Origin: Balamuthia mandrillaris | Lineage: Eukaryota; Discosea; Longamoebia; Balamuthiidae | Reading direction: 5' to 3' | NCBI GenBank assembly: GCA_031835245.1 | Contig: JAVKOQ010000227.1 | Span: 1-64,000, forward strand | Length of the DNA: 64,000 bases | Shown: piece by piece, positions 25,485-36,908 of the stretch | Layout of the letters: every line of letters begins with the position of its first letter | How positions within the stretch are numbered: position 1 is the first letter of the stretch | Made by a program: the position numbers and the translations under genes | Notes under the pieces: model-generated | Seen by the model: only the letters and a program-made list of their open reading frames with translations | Database searches by the model: none | Told to the model about the DNA's origin: nothing

Positions 25485-25664
25485 ATGGACGGCATTAAAC
25501 CCCAGGACGACATGCCCACCTCCAGTTTATTGCCGACAGAATTAACGGACGAAACCGTGGGGACCCCTCAGGAAAAGAAAGGAGGAGACGTAGTAGTAAG
25601 CGAAGAGAAGAGAAGCGACAACGAAGAGGAGAGCCCTAACAACAAGCCCCTCCTTGGCCGTTAA
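25485..25664 (+). CDS. Small ORF / uORF upstream of the multi-SAP gene
   Basis: A 59-codon ATG frame (MDGIKPQDDM to NKPLLGR) ends 75 bp before the SAP gene ATG. It is acidic and Ser/Thr-rich with no recognised domain. It could be an upstream ORF on the SAP transcript or a tiny independent protein; I found no splice that joins it in frame to the SAP gene. Confidence 0.35.
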   Translation: MDGIKPQDDMPTSSLLPTELTDETVGTPQEKKGGDVVVSEEKRSDNEEESPNNKPLLGR

Positions 25665-25739
25665 CCTTTGCTTGCCGCCGCCAACCGCTTCCGCCATCCC
25701 TGAACCAACGCACACACACGCACCACAGAGAGAGAAAGT

Positions 25740-27365
25740 ATGGAGGTTGCTGCACGACTGGAGGTGGAAAAGGTGCGGCAGGCCTGCGACGCCGTCCCGG
25801 CCGTGTTCTTGAAGTCCATGCTGCAGGCCTCGCGGACGCTGTTCACCCAGCAGGAGATCAGCGGGTTTCGTGGCAAGAAGGAGCTGGTGGAGAAGGTGGG
25901 GGAGGAGACCCTCGGCGTGGGCCTTAAGCTTTTCATCGCGCAGCTGACGTTCAGAACGGTGGAGAAGTGGTGCGCCGCGCTGCGCATCAAACAAGTTCCG
26001 CAGACCTTTCCCTCCCTGTTGGCGGCGGAGAAAGCGCAGGTAGACTCGAAGGAGCTGGACCACCACCGCGCGGCCAGCCCGGAACAAGTCCGGCACATGC
26101 TGTTTGAACACCTCAAAACAGAAGGGCTTAGCCGGCTCTGGGAAGAAGCCCCAACGCAGGGAGAAGAAGAAGAGGAAGAGGAGGAAAGGGAGGCAGCACC
26201 ACTAGAGCTCAGCTGCGTGGAGTTGGGCATTGACGCAAAGGACAAACCTCGGGAAGAGCTTTGCCGTCAGATACAAGACGAGGTGCTGCTGCTTGGCTGG
26301 GAGGGCTTGCTCAACGCCCAGACCGTGGCATTGCTGAAGGAGTTGCACGACCATTGGGGCCTCGAAGTTGGCGACAAGGATAGAAAGCGCGATCTTGTGG
26401 AGCGGCTCGTGGTTTACGTCTTCGATCTGCCAACCTTCTACGAGTCTACCTCGGAGGCAGAACCAGCTGCAGACCACCAGACTACGACCACCGCCTTCTC
26501 CGCTACCAACGGAAAGCACCGCCAAAAAGAAAAACAACAACGAGAAGAAGAACAAGAAGAAGAAATTGAAGATGAGGATGATGCTGAAGAGGTTATGAAC
26601 GTCATAGCCTCACCGGTTGGAGAAGAGTTGGAAGCAAAGGAGAGGGACAAGAACAACCGGCGGCGCCGCAACAACAAAGCAACCCCAAATGACAAAGACT
26701 CAGATATGGAAGTTGAAGAGGAGAAAGAGGAAGTCACAGGCACTCCCACTCGCAGCCGCAGCAAAGCGGCATCCTACGAGACGGTGCAGGATATAACTCC
26801 CGGCCTTTCTTTGAACCAGCTGTTGCGCTTTAAGAGCGTTATCCTCAAGGAATACTGCAGCGATCATGGCCTCTCTGCTTCTGGTACCAAGCAAACCCTT
26901 AGCAGCAATATCCTTGCTAGCTGGAACCAAAGCCACCAGCCTTCCTCTTCTGCTAACACAACACCCCATAAGCGCAAGAACCGCAGCGGTACGGACCCCT
27001 TTTTTTTTTTGTATTCTTCTTTCTTCTTCTCATGGCTACCTCCTCATCACCATGACCACCTACGCTGCGGCTCTGCTTCTCCAGATGAATCCACAGAGCC
27101 CACCGCAAATGGAAGTAAAACGACAACACCCGCCAAAAGAAGAAAGACCACCAACAAAGAAGAAGGTGATGAAGAGGAGACCCCCAACAGCACGCCACGA
27201 CGGAGCTCCGCCACGCCCAAACGCACAGCCAGCCGTAAGTCCACCTCCTCCCGAACCTCCGCCGCCGCCACCACCACCCCCAAGAGACTCGCCAAGAGAA
27301 CGCGGTCTAGAGGGTCCAGCCTTGCTACCACCCCTTTGCGCAACGAGGCTCAGCCACAGGACTGA
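25740..27365 (+). CDS. Multi-SAP-motif chromatin-type protein
   Basis: This is not a named protein that I recognise. The N-terminal 230 residues are helical, with SAP-like helix pairs ending ISGFRGKKELVEKV (about residues 40-53) and, better, ALLKELHDHWGLEVGDKDRK followed by RDLVERLVV. A third, clear SAP motif is LNQLLRFKSVILKEYCSDHG with KQTLSSNIL. SAP helices bind AT-rich scaffold DNA. Between them lie Glu-rich and Asn/Arg patches, and the C-terminus is a Ser/Thr/Pro/Lys/Arg tail with repeated TPKR and TPRR units. The open frame runs through a likely 96-nt intron without stops (26989-27084, gtacgg to ctccag); spliced length is about 509 aa. The gene shares a 436-bp divergent promoter region with the PARP-finger/BRCT/SAP gene. 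Confidence 0.75.
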   Translation: MEVAARLEVEKVRQACDAVPAVFLKSMLQASRTLFTQQEISGFRGKKELVEKVGEETLGVGLKLFIAQLTFRTVEKWCAALRIKQVPQTFPSLLAAEKAQVDSKELDHHRAASPEQVRHMLFEHLKTEGLSRLWEEAPTQGEEEEEEEEREAAPLELSCVELGIDAKDKPREELCRQIQDEVLLLGWEGLLNAQTVALLKELHDHWGLEVGDKDRKRDLVERLVVYVFDLPTFYESTSEAEPAADHQTTTTAFSATNGKHRQKEKQQREEEQEEEIEDEDDAEEVMNVIASPVGEELEAKERDKNNRRRRNNKATPNDKDSDMEVEEEKEEVTGTPTRSRSKAASYETVQDITPGLSLNQLLRFKSVILKEYCSDHGLSASGTKQTLSSNILASWNQSHQPSSSANTTPHKRKNRSGTDPFFFLYSSFFFSWLPPHHHDHLRCGSASPDESTEPTANGSKTTTPAKRRKTTNKEEGDEEETPNSTPRRSSATPKRTASRKSTSSRTSAAATTTPKRLAKRTRSRGSSLATTPLRNEAQPQD

Positions 27366-27820
27366 CCGCACAGACAGATCTCTCTTTTTTTGTAACAACA
27401 GCATCCCCCACCCCTCTATTTATCTATCTACCTACCGAGCCATGTGTGTATGGAAAAAAGAGCACGTTAGCTTGCCTTGCATTCGTTGTTTGGCTTTTCT
27501 TCTTCTCGAGGGCCGTTCCGCTCTATAATAATAATAAATATTTTCTTTTTTTTTATTTTTATTTTATAAATATTTGAGATGGAGCAGCTCAAGAGGAGAA
27601 GCTGTGTGCAGTTGTTGCTCGCCCAAAAGAAAAAAAAATAAAACAAAAAGAGCAGAGAGAAGAGAGAGAAGGAAGACCGACCTTTCGTTGCTTGCTAGCG
27701 TTTCTCTCCCCACCGCCTCCTCTCCTCCGTATGTCTTTATCCCCTCCCTTTTCCTTCTCCTTATTTTCTCCTCTAACGCCAAGGTAAACCTTTTTTTTTT
27801 TCCAAAACATTTAGCGGCCA
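27366..27820. other. Spacer with AATAAA and promoter of the tRNA-binding gene
   Basis: 455 bp. The AATAAA at 27533-27538, in an ATA-rich run, probably ends the SAP gene transcript. Downstream is pyrimidine-rich sequence with T runs leading to the ATG at 27821. No gene seen. Confidence 0.5.
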
Positions 27821-28950
27821 ATGAAGAAGGACATCGCGCTGCGTTTAGGCATCACCGCCAGCCGCCTGCCGAGCTCAGAGGCAGCAGCACGAACAGGGGG
27901 TCCCTGTCGCAGGTTGTTGTTGAGCGGAAGGCCGCTTCTTCACACACCAAACGGCACGGCGGCAGGTCCGCGTGGGCAGCCTGCCCATAAGGCCTCCTTC
28001 GGCGGCTCGCGCTCCTTCTCCTCTTTCCTGTTGTTGGCCAGACCCTCCATTTCCTCCACTGTTGCTTCCTTCTGTTCCCACCACAACCGGCCTTCGCCTC
28101 GGCAACACAGACCCCTACGCCAGTACTCCTCCTTCACTTCAGGAGACGAGCCGCTGGGCGCGCACAACCTGCTCCCACCCAAGGAGGAGATCACGTTGGC
28201 CGACCTCGAAAAGCTAGATATACGCGTGGCTACCATCGTGGATGCCCAGCAGGTGCCCGGAGCCGACAAACTCCTCAAACTTACGCTGGATGTTGGCGGT
28301 CTTCCTCCCTTACGCTCGCACAACGAAACAACCACCGCCGCTTCCTCTCCTTCTCCTTCCACAACGGGTCCCGCCACAGAGCCCACCCAGAGCACTGCCA
28401 GCACCACCGCCGGCGAGCCAAGTTTGGGCTCCACTGCGCCCTCCTCTTCCCCTCACTCCACCGCTACCGACACCACCACCACACCCTCTGCCACCAGCAC
28501 CGCCCAGGAGGTCCCTCCTCCCGCGAAAAGTGCAGAGCCCTCCACGCCTCCCAACCCTTCCAGAACGGAAGAGGAAGAGGACGAGGAAGATGAGGACCAA
28601 AAAAGCGAGAAGGATGTGTCTCGGTACAGGACCGTATTCGCTGGCATTAAAAAGGCCTACGACCCAAAGCAGCTTCTTGGTCTTAAGACCTTATACGTTG
28701 CCAATCTCAAGGTACTTGTTCTTGTTTTCATGACCTTGTGCATTCTTCTCCTTATTCTGCTTTTTCTTCTTGTTCTTCTCCCTCCTGCTGTTGTTAAGCG
28801 CAAATATTAACTTGTGTTTGTTGGCAGCCGCGAAAGATGCAGTTTGGAGTGAGCGAGGGGATGGTCCTTTGTGCAAGCGACAAAGAGGGCAAGAAGATCT
28901 ATCTAACGGGTGTGGATGTAGGGGCTAAATCTGGAATGAGCGTCTCTTAA
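27821..28950 (+). CDS. EMAPII/Arc1-type tRNA-binding (OB-fold) protein, probably mitochondrial
   Basis: The protein has a C-terminal tRNA-binding OB domain as in AIMP1/EMAPII, Arc1 and bacterial Trbp111, which hold tRNA for aminoacyl-tRNA synthetases. The first 110 residues are Arg/Ser-rich without acidic residues and contain PLRQYSSFTSGDE, resembling a mitochondrial presequence cleavage site. The domain starts LADLEKLDIRVATIVDAQQV and PGADKLLKLTLDVGG. It is then broken by about 110 residues of Ser/Thr/Pro/Glu-rich sequence, and resumes RYRTVFAGIKKAYDPKQLLG, LKTLYVANLK-PRKMQFGVSE and GMVLCAS, ending SGMSVS. One intron, about 28712-28827. There is no synthetase catalytic domain. Targeting is inferred from composition only. 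Confidence 0.87.
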
Positions 28951-29000
28951 CGATAATATAGGAAACAATTGCGTTCTTCACCCACTGACTATTCTCCGCC

Positions 29001-31190
<2,190 letters not shown>

Positions 31191-31409
31191 CACCTCCTTC
31201 TTTGCTTTAACACGAAAAAAAAAAAGAGTTTACTGTTTACAAGAAGAAACAACGAACGGCAAGAAAAGATGGCGATGCTGCTGTAGCTCTCAGAGAAGGG
31301 AGGGGGTTGGTAGGAGGCTGCTGTACAAAAGACTTTCCTTCCTCCTCTTGTTGTACGACTAATGAACAGAAAAGTAGGTGGTGCAAGGAAGAAGGTTGCA
31401 GCAAAAGCA

Positions 31410-33678
31410 TCAAACAGCCCAGATGAGCTTTTTGATGGATATCTCGGCCTCCACGTAGAGAGTGTCCTGCTTGAGAAAGCCATTATCGGCGGTTATCTTT
31501 GAAGCAAGGACAGCTTTGCGATCGCCCCATCCTTGCCCTCCTTTTATGGGGAATGTGGTCTTGAACTCTGACAAAGCAATAAGTAAGAACGCTACGGTAG
31601 ACAATAAATGGAAATAGAGGAGGGGCAAAATAGAGAGAGAAGAGCAGGAAGATGGGAGAGGAGCGAAGGTAGGCAACCTTTTTTAACATTATCGTTGGGG
31701 TCTCGATGGTTGAGAAATGTGAGGAAGTATTCAATAGTAACTGACTTGCCTTTGGGCACGTGATTCACATCGAGAAAGAGGTAAATGGAAAAGTAGCCTC
31801 GACTTTCTTCATTATCACCGTCCGTATAAAAGCCAATAAACCTGTACAGACGAGTTAGCTGAGGTGAGTTTCCTCGTTTTGTTTTCCACGACAGAATGAA
31901 AAGGAACGCATCTTACCAATTAAAATCGGCAAAAGAAAACTTGTCGCTTTGCAGGTAGCTCTTCTTCCGCACAGAGCTAAAGTTTTTGATCTTCCATATA
32001 ACTTTGGTCTCTATTGTAAAGCAAGTTAGCTCTTGGTGCAAAGGATGTTTCCTGCCAAAAGATGAAGACGGAGAGAAGAAGGGAGGGTTATACCACTACT
32101 CTTGTGTGCACGCTCCAACTGTTTTATTTTTTCGTCTTTCAACTGGCGTGGGATTGATTAGCTGAAGGGGAAACGGTGTACATAAATGAAAGCAAACATA
32201 CCTTCAGAATGGCCTCGAATTGGTCAGTAAGCTGTTGAGTTTTGGAATCAAAAGTTCGCTTCAACAGAGCCATGTGGTAGGCGATATCTTCGCTAAGATG
32301 TTGTTTGAGGTGCTTTCGCAACACTCGCGTCGAGCAACCTTCACTGCCAAACTCACAAGGAACCTCCTCCTCAGGACACTCTTTATTGAGATGACTGTCC
32401 AACTCTCCTCTCTTAATCTGCAGGCCACATCCCTTGCACTCTATTGGCACCAAGGGACACGCTGCCAAGTGTTCCTTTTGAGATTAGTCAGACCAACAAG
32501 CTTATACTCCGGAAAAGAAGACAAGAATGAAAGAAGGATAAAATACGACAAGAAAGATACTAAGGAAGGAGACATACCTCAGCATGACAATGCTGCACAC
32601 TTTTGGTGCAAAAGTCGCATTGGATAGGACGGAAAGGGCAGGAGGCCTCGTGCTGGTCAATGAACTTGCGGCGCTGCCTCCCACAAGAAGGATCATACTT
32701 GCAACTAACAGCGGCAAAGCCACACTTTTGCTCGTGAGAGACACGGTTCTCCAAGGTGAGCACTTCCTGACAGCCGTCCTCGTCCTCTATCCACTCCATG
32801 AAACTTTGGCCTTCGTCCCGCAACTTGAAGTGGTATTTACAAAAGACCTTCAGGTTGCGGATATGCTTTTCCACAAAGAGGCTCCTGGCAAGGTGCTCCT
32901 CCTCCAGGCGGCAACGACAGGTGGGGCATTCCGGGTTCTTGCTGATGGACCGCACTATGCACGACAGACAGAACAGGTGGCCGTTCCTGCATTGGCGTGG
33001 CTTGTTCAGGATTTGAAGGCATATGCCGCACTGAACATCTTTGGCAGCCTCCTGGTCCACTATCAAGTTGTCAAAGGGAAGGCTTGGCGCTGCACGCCCA
33101 CCTCCACCCCCCACTGCCCCTGCTGCTGTAGAGGAGCTGCCGCAGGAAGGGCCACCACCGCCACAACTGCTACTGCTGCCACCGCCAAGTAACAACCCCG
33201 CAGCAGCCGCCACGCTCGCCATCTCCCTCCTGCTCTGCCCCGCAAAAGCGGAGGAAGAAGGTGAATAGGAGGAGTAGGGCGAGGTGGGGTCCTCCGTGGT
33301 GGTGGAGGTATGGAGAAGCTCCGCTATTTGCCTCAGGCGGTGCAGAGTGGGTCCTAAGGGGCTGCCAGAGCCTCTTGCCTCCTCCTCCCTCCGCTCTCGC
33401 GCCTGTGCGGTGGCCACCTCCAGCTCCCCTTCCTCGTCGTCCTCCAGCTGCCGCTCCAGCTCCACCTCCGCCTCTACCTGTATTTCGTGCGGCTCCACTC
33501 CCTCCCTTTTTCGTGTGTGCCAATAAAAACAGCCGCTGCCCCTCCTTTTGCCAGCCAAAGCCCCTGCTGAACTTTCCCCCGCTGCCAACTCGGTTGGTTC
33601 GCACAATCCGAGTCCTCTTTGTTTGCGGCGGCACTCGGCTTTGTTTTGTTGTTTTGCTGTCGACATGCCATGCTCCAT
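31410..33678 (-). CDS. TRAF-like protein: RING, TRAF zinc fingers, coiled coil, MATH
   Basis: A probable E3 ligase or adaptor. ATGs at 33678 and 33666 both fit the start. The N-terminus is low complexity: a Glu-rich stretch and Ser/Gly runs. The RING at about 33030-32890 reads CGICLQILN, CRNGHLFCLSC and CPTC (C3HC4 spacing). TRAF-type fingers follow: HEQKCGFAAVSC, DQHEASCPFRPIQCDFC, HLAACPLVPIECKGC and HLNKECPEEEVPC. A short coiled coil (LLKRTFDSKTQQLTDQFEAI) leads to a MATH/TRAF-C domain: KVIWKIKNFSSVRKKSYLQS, FIGFYTDGDNEESRGYFSIY, LFLDVNHV, EYFLTFLNHRDPNDN, GGQGWGDRKAVLASK, DTLYVEAEI. Stop at 31410. The order is the classic TRAF layout, so a role in ubiquitin signalling is likely; the receptor partners are unknown. 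Confidence 0.9.
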
Positions 33679-34158
33679 TAAACCCCCTCAGGCAAGAAAA
33701 AACTATTAGGTTGGTTGAACAACGCGACGTCCGAGAGAAGAAGCAGGCATGCCTCACACACATCTCTGCCCTCGGTTCGCCACCAATGAATGCCTTTTTG
33801 CTGAACTCAGCCAACCCCGAGGAGGTTTCTGTCGTGCCTCCTCGCCTACTAGCCACCGGCTCCAGCCAACCACGGATGCTCAACAAGCCTCCTGGTCTCT
33901 GGAGGCAAAGCACTTCGTCCTCCGTCGCCGTTTTACATCGGCGAAAAGGAAGAAAGTAGCACACTGGGAAGCTTAGAAAATGCCCGAAACCGCCGTGATC
34001 AACACACGGATTGGCCAACCGGGGGATTTCGGCCAATTTATGCTCACGTAATCCCAGCATTACTCCTTCGCCACATCTCCGGCTCCACTATAAAGCGCTT
34101 CTGCTCCTTTCGTCAAACTGAGTACTTGTCACAATTCTGGTTAGATGAGACAGAAAAC
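33679..34158. promoter_or_regulatory. Divergent promoter region, TRAF-like / ABCG
   Basis: 480 bp between two ATGs. The ABCG side has a TATAAAG box at 34089-34095, about 65 bp before the ATG. Frames on plus across it are unremarkable. Confidence 0.6.
34089..34095 (+). promoter_or_regulatory. TATA box of the ABCG gene
   Basis: TATAAAG in a GC-balanced context, 64 bp upstream of the ATG at 34159. Of the short gaps I checked, this is the clearest TATA-like element. Confidence 0.55.
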
Positions 34159-36652
34159 ATGGAGCATTCTGCCCAAGAAGTACAGCTATCACAGGAAATG
34201 GAGGAGCTACAGCACCACTCCACAGACTCAAGCAGCACAGACGCCAGCAGCATGTCTTCGTCAGAGGAGGAAGAGGACGAATCGGTAGGAGGAGAAGGAG
34301 CCGGAACGTCTAGCCAGGCGGCTCTGGCTAACATGTCCAGCTTCGCCAGGCTAACACAGAGTCTTAAAGCAGAAAAAGGACAGCAGGTTGCAAACCCAAT
34401 ATGTTTGGACTTCGTCAACATCAGCTATTCGGTGAAGCTACCACATGGAGGTCCGGCCAAGTTCTTCAAGCACACCTTCAAGAAAGAAAAGAGGGAGAAG
34501 AAGGAGTTGCTGCATTCCATGTCGGGCAGATTCATCCCTGGCCGTGTTGCTGCTATTATGGGTCCATCAGGTAAGCTTTTTAATTTAGTGTGTCTGCGCT
34601 AGTAAGTTATTCACATGGTCTCTCCCTCTCCCTCTCCCTTTGGTATTCCATCAAACAGGAGCTGGCAAGAGCACCTTTTTAAATTTCCTTTCGGGCCGCA
34701 TAAGAGGAGGAAAGACCAGCGGCAAGGTTCTTCTCAACGGCCGCAAACGAGACAGTGACTTTAAATACCTCAGCGCCTACGTCATGCAGGATGACACATT
34801 GTTGCCAAACCTGACGCCCCGCGAGCTGCTTCGTTATGCAGCTCGTCTGCGCCTTCCTGCCTCGATGAGCAACAAAGAGAAGGACCAGCGTGTGGAGACG
34901 GTCATTGAGGAACTGGTCAGTCGTTGCTCTCCTGTCTTTCTCCAGGTTCTCCGGGGATCTAACATTGGTCAAAAAAATCTGTACAGGGGCTACAAAAATG
35001 CGCAAACACCCAGGTTGGCCAAGTAGGCATCAAGCGAGGAATATCTGGAGGAGAAAGGCGTCGAGTGAGCATCGGTTTAGAGCTGCTGACCAATCCCCAA
35101 TTGCTGTTCTTGGACGAGCCAACAAGCGGGTTGGATAGTGCCACTGCTGAGAGCGTCATTATCATGCTGAAGAGACTTGCCAGACAGGGTCGAACAATCA
35201 TCTGCACCATCCATCAACCCTCATCCGAAATCTTTCAGGCTTTCGATGACTTGTTCCTTGTAGTCAATGGGCACTTGGCCTATGCCGGCCCCGTTGAGGA
35301 ATCTAAGAACTACTTCAACGACCTTGGCTTTCCTTGCCCCAAGTTTACTAACCCATCGGATCACTTCATGAGGCTTTTAACCAAGACGGAAGATAAAACC
35401 GAGGAGCAACACACCGAGCAGGTCCAAACCATTGTGCAGGCGTTCAAGGACCATCAAAGTGAGTATTTCTTCGCCTTCCGTTCTTGTTAATCGAATAGCT
35501 GACCGCCAACACCAACTTTCGCTTGCAGATAAAAACAACTTTCTGGAACAAGACAGCGGCTTGCCACCACCACCAGAAGCTGACTACCGCAAGGCAACTT
35601 GGTACCTGCAATTTTGGATCCTTCTCTCTCGCTCCTGGTTACAATACATACGCGATCCCTCCATGACTCACCAACGACTGGTTCAAAACATCATGGTTGG
35701 GCTCATCACAGGGTTATTGTGGTTACAAACGGATGACAACCAACGAGGTATGGCGCTGTTCACTTTGTTTGTCTCCAGATGAAGTCCTCTTCTCACTTTA
35801 TTGCTTTAAAGGTTACATTGACAGGATGGGGGCTATCTTCTTAGTGTTGATCTACAGCGTCTTCGCCACTGGAAATAGCATCCTCCATGTTTGTATGTAT
35901 CACTATCTTGCCGAATTGTTGTTGTGCTTCAATTGCTTTTGCTGACTTGAAGTCTCTTATTTTATAGTCCCTCTGGAGCGGCCCACATTCTTGCGGGAGT
36001 ACAACAACGGAATGTACAGCGTTCTTCCATACTATCTTGCCAAGTCATTGGCAGACCTTCCTTTTAACATTGTAAACCCCATTGTGTTTGGAAGCATTGT
36101 ATACTGGATGGTCGGGTTGCAAGCTGATGCTGGCAAGTTTTTCATTTATCTCGCGACTGTCATCATTATCACCAACATTGCTCAGACCAAAGGGCTCCTC
36201 GTCAGTGTTGGGCTGGACCTCAAGTACGTGCTTCAGCTTTTCTCGTTATTGATGGATTTGTTTAGACTGACCACTGCTTCTCGTTCCAAAGAGCTTCTTT
36301 GGCTTTGTTCCCTGTGACAGTGATACCTATGTTGTTGGTTGGCGGATTCTTCCTGAACGTGGAAAACACTCCTCCCTACTTCATCTGGTTGCAGTACATT
36401 TCCTATTTCTTCTACGCATTTATGGTACTTGGCATCAACGAGTTTGAAGACGGCAACTACTACTGCGACTCAGATGAACTCCAGAACGGGGAATGCCCGG
36501 TTACAACAGGAGAGCAAGTTTTGGAAGATCGAGGGCTTGATGACTTCGAGATTTGGATTGGATTCGTGGGGATGGTAGGCCTCTTTGTTGTGCTTCGGTT
36601 CATGACCTATTTCGCTCTTTTGTTATTGGCAAAAAAGGCCTCTTCCACGTAG
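34159..36652 (+). CDS. ABCG-family half ABC transporter
   Basis: Half transporter with the reverse ABCG order: nucleotide-binding domain first, then six spans. It must dimerise to export lipids or xenobiotics. ATG 34159 follows the TATA box; upstream sequence in frame has no ATG. An acidic Ser-rich leader precedes CLDFVNISYSV. Walker A GPSG|AGKST is split by an intron (about 34572-34658). Then YVMQDDTLLPNLTPRELL, signature GISGGERRRVSIGLELL, Walker B LLFLDEPTSGLDS and the His loop TIHQPSSEIFQAFDDLFLV. Membrane part: YLQFWILLSRSWLQYIRDP, then LERPTFLREYNNGMYSVLPY with YLAKSLADLPFNIV, all typical of ABCG proteins, and a last extracellular loop with several Cys (YYCDSDELQNGECP) before the final span. 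The end is SST-stop at 36652. Catalytic motifs are intact. Subfamily (ABCG2- or white-like) is not decided. Confidence 0.93.
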
Positions 36653-36908
36653 GCTTCATTTTGTATACTTAGAAAAATGTTAAAAGATTTCTGACGGGTT
36701 TCTTGTTTCTTCCAAGTTTTATTACTATGTGGCGCTTAACTGATCCAAACTTACGCACTGACAGTTTGCATGTTACGAAACCTTTCCGTCGTCTTTGTTT
36801 AGCGCACCAGGAGGTTCTGTGGACACGCAGTTATTTGAAGCCACTCTTTGGAATTGCTCTGGGAACATGGGAGACAAATCAAACACATGAAGCAACATGT
36901 GAGACGAA

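Noticed and set aside
33170-34060. 296-codon minus ORF across the TRAF start and promoter.
   Set aside because: It overlaps the TRAF coding start in another frame, is Gly/Arg low complexity and has no domain.
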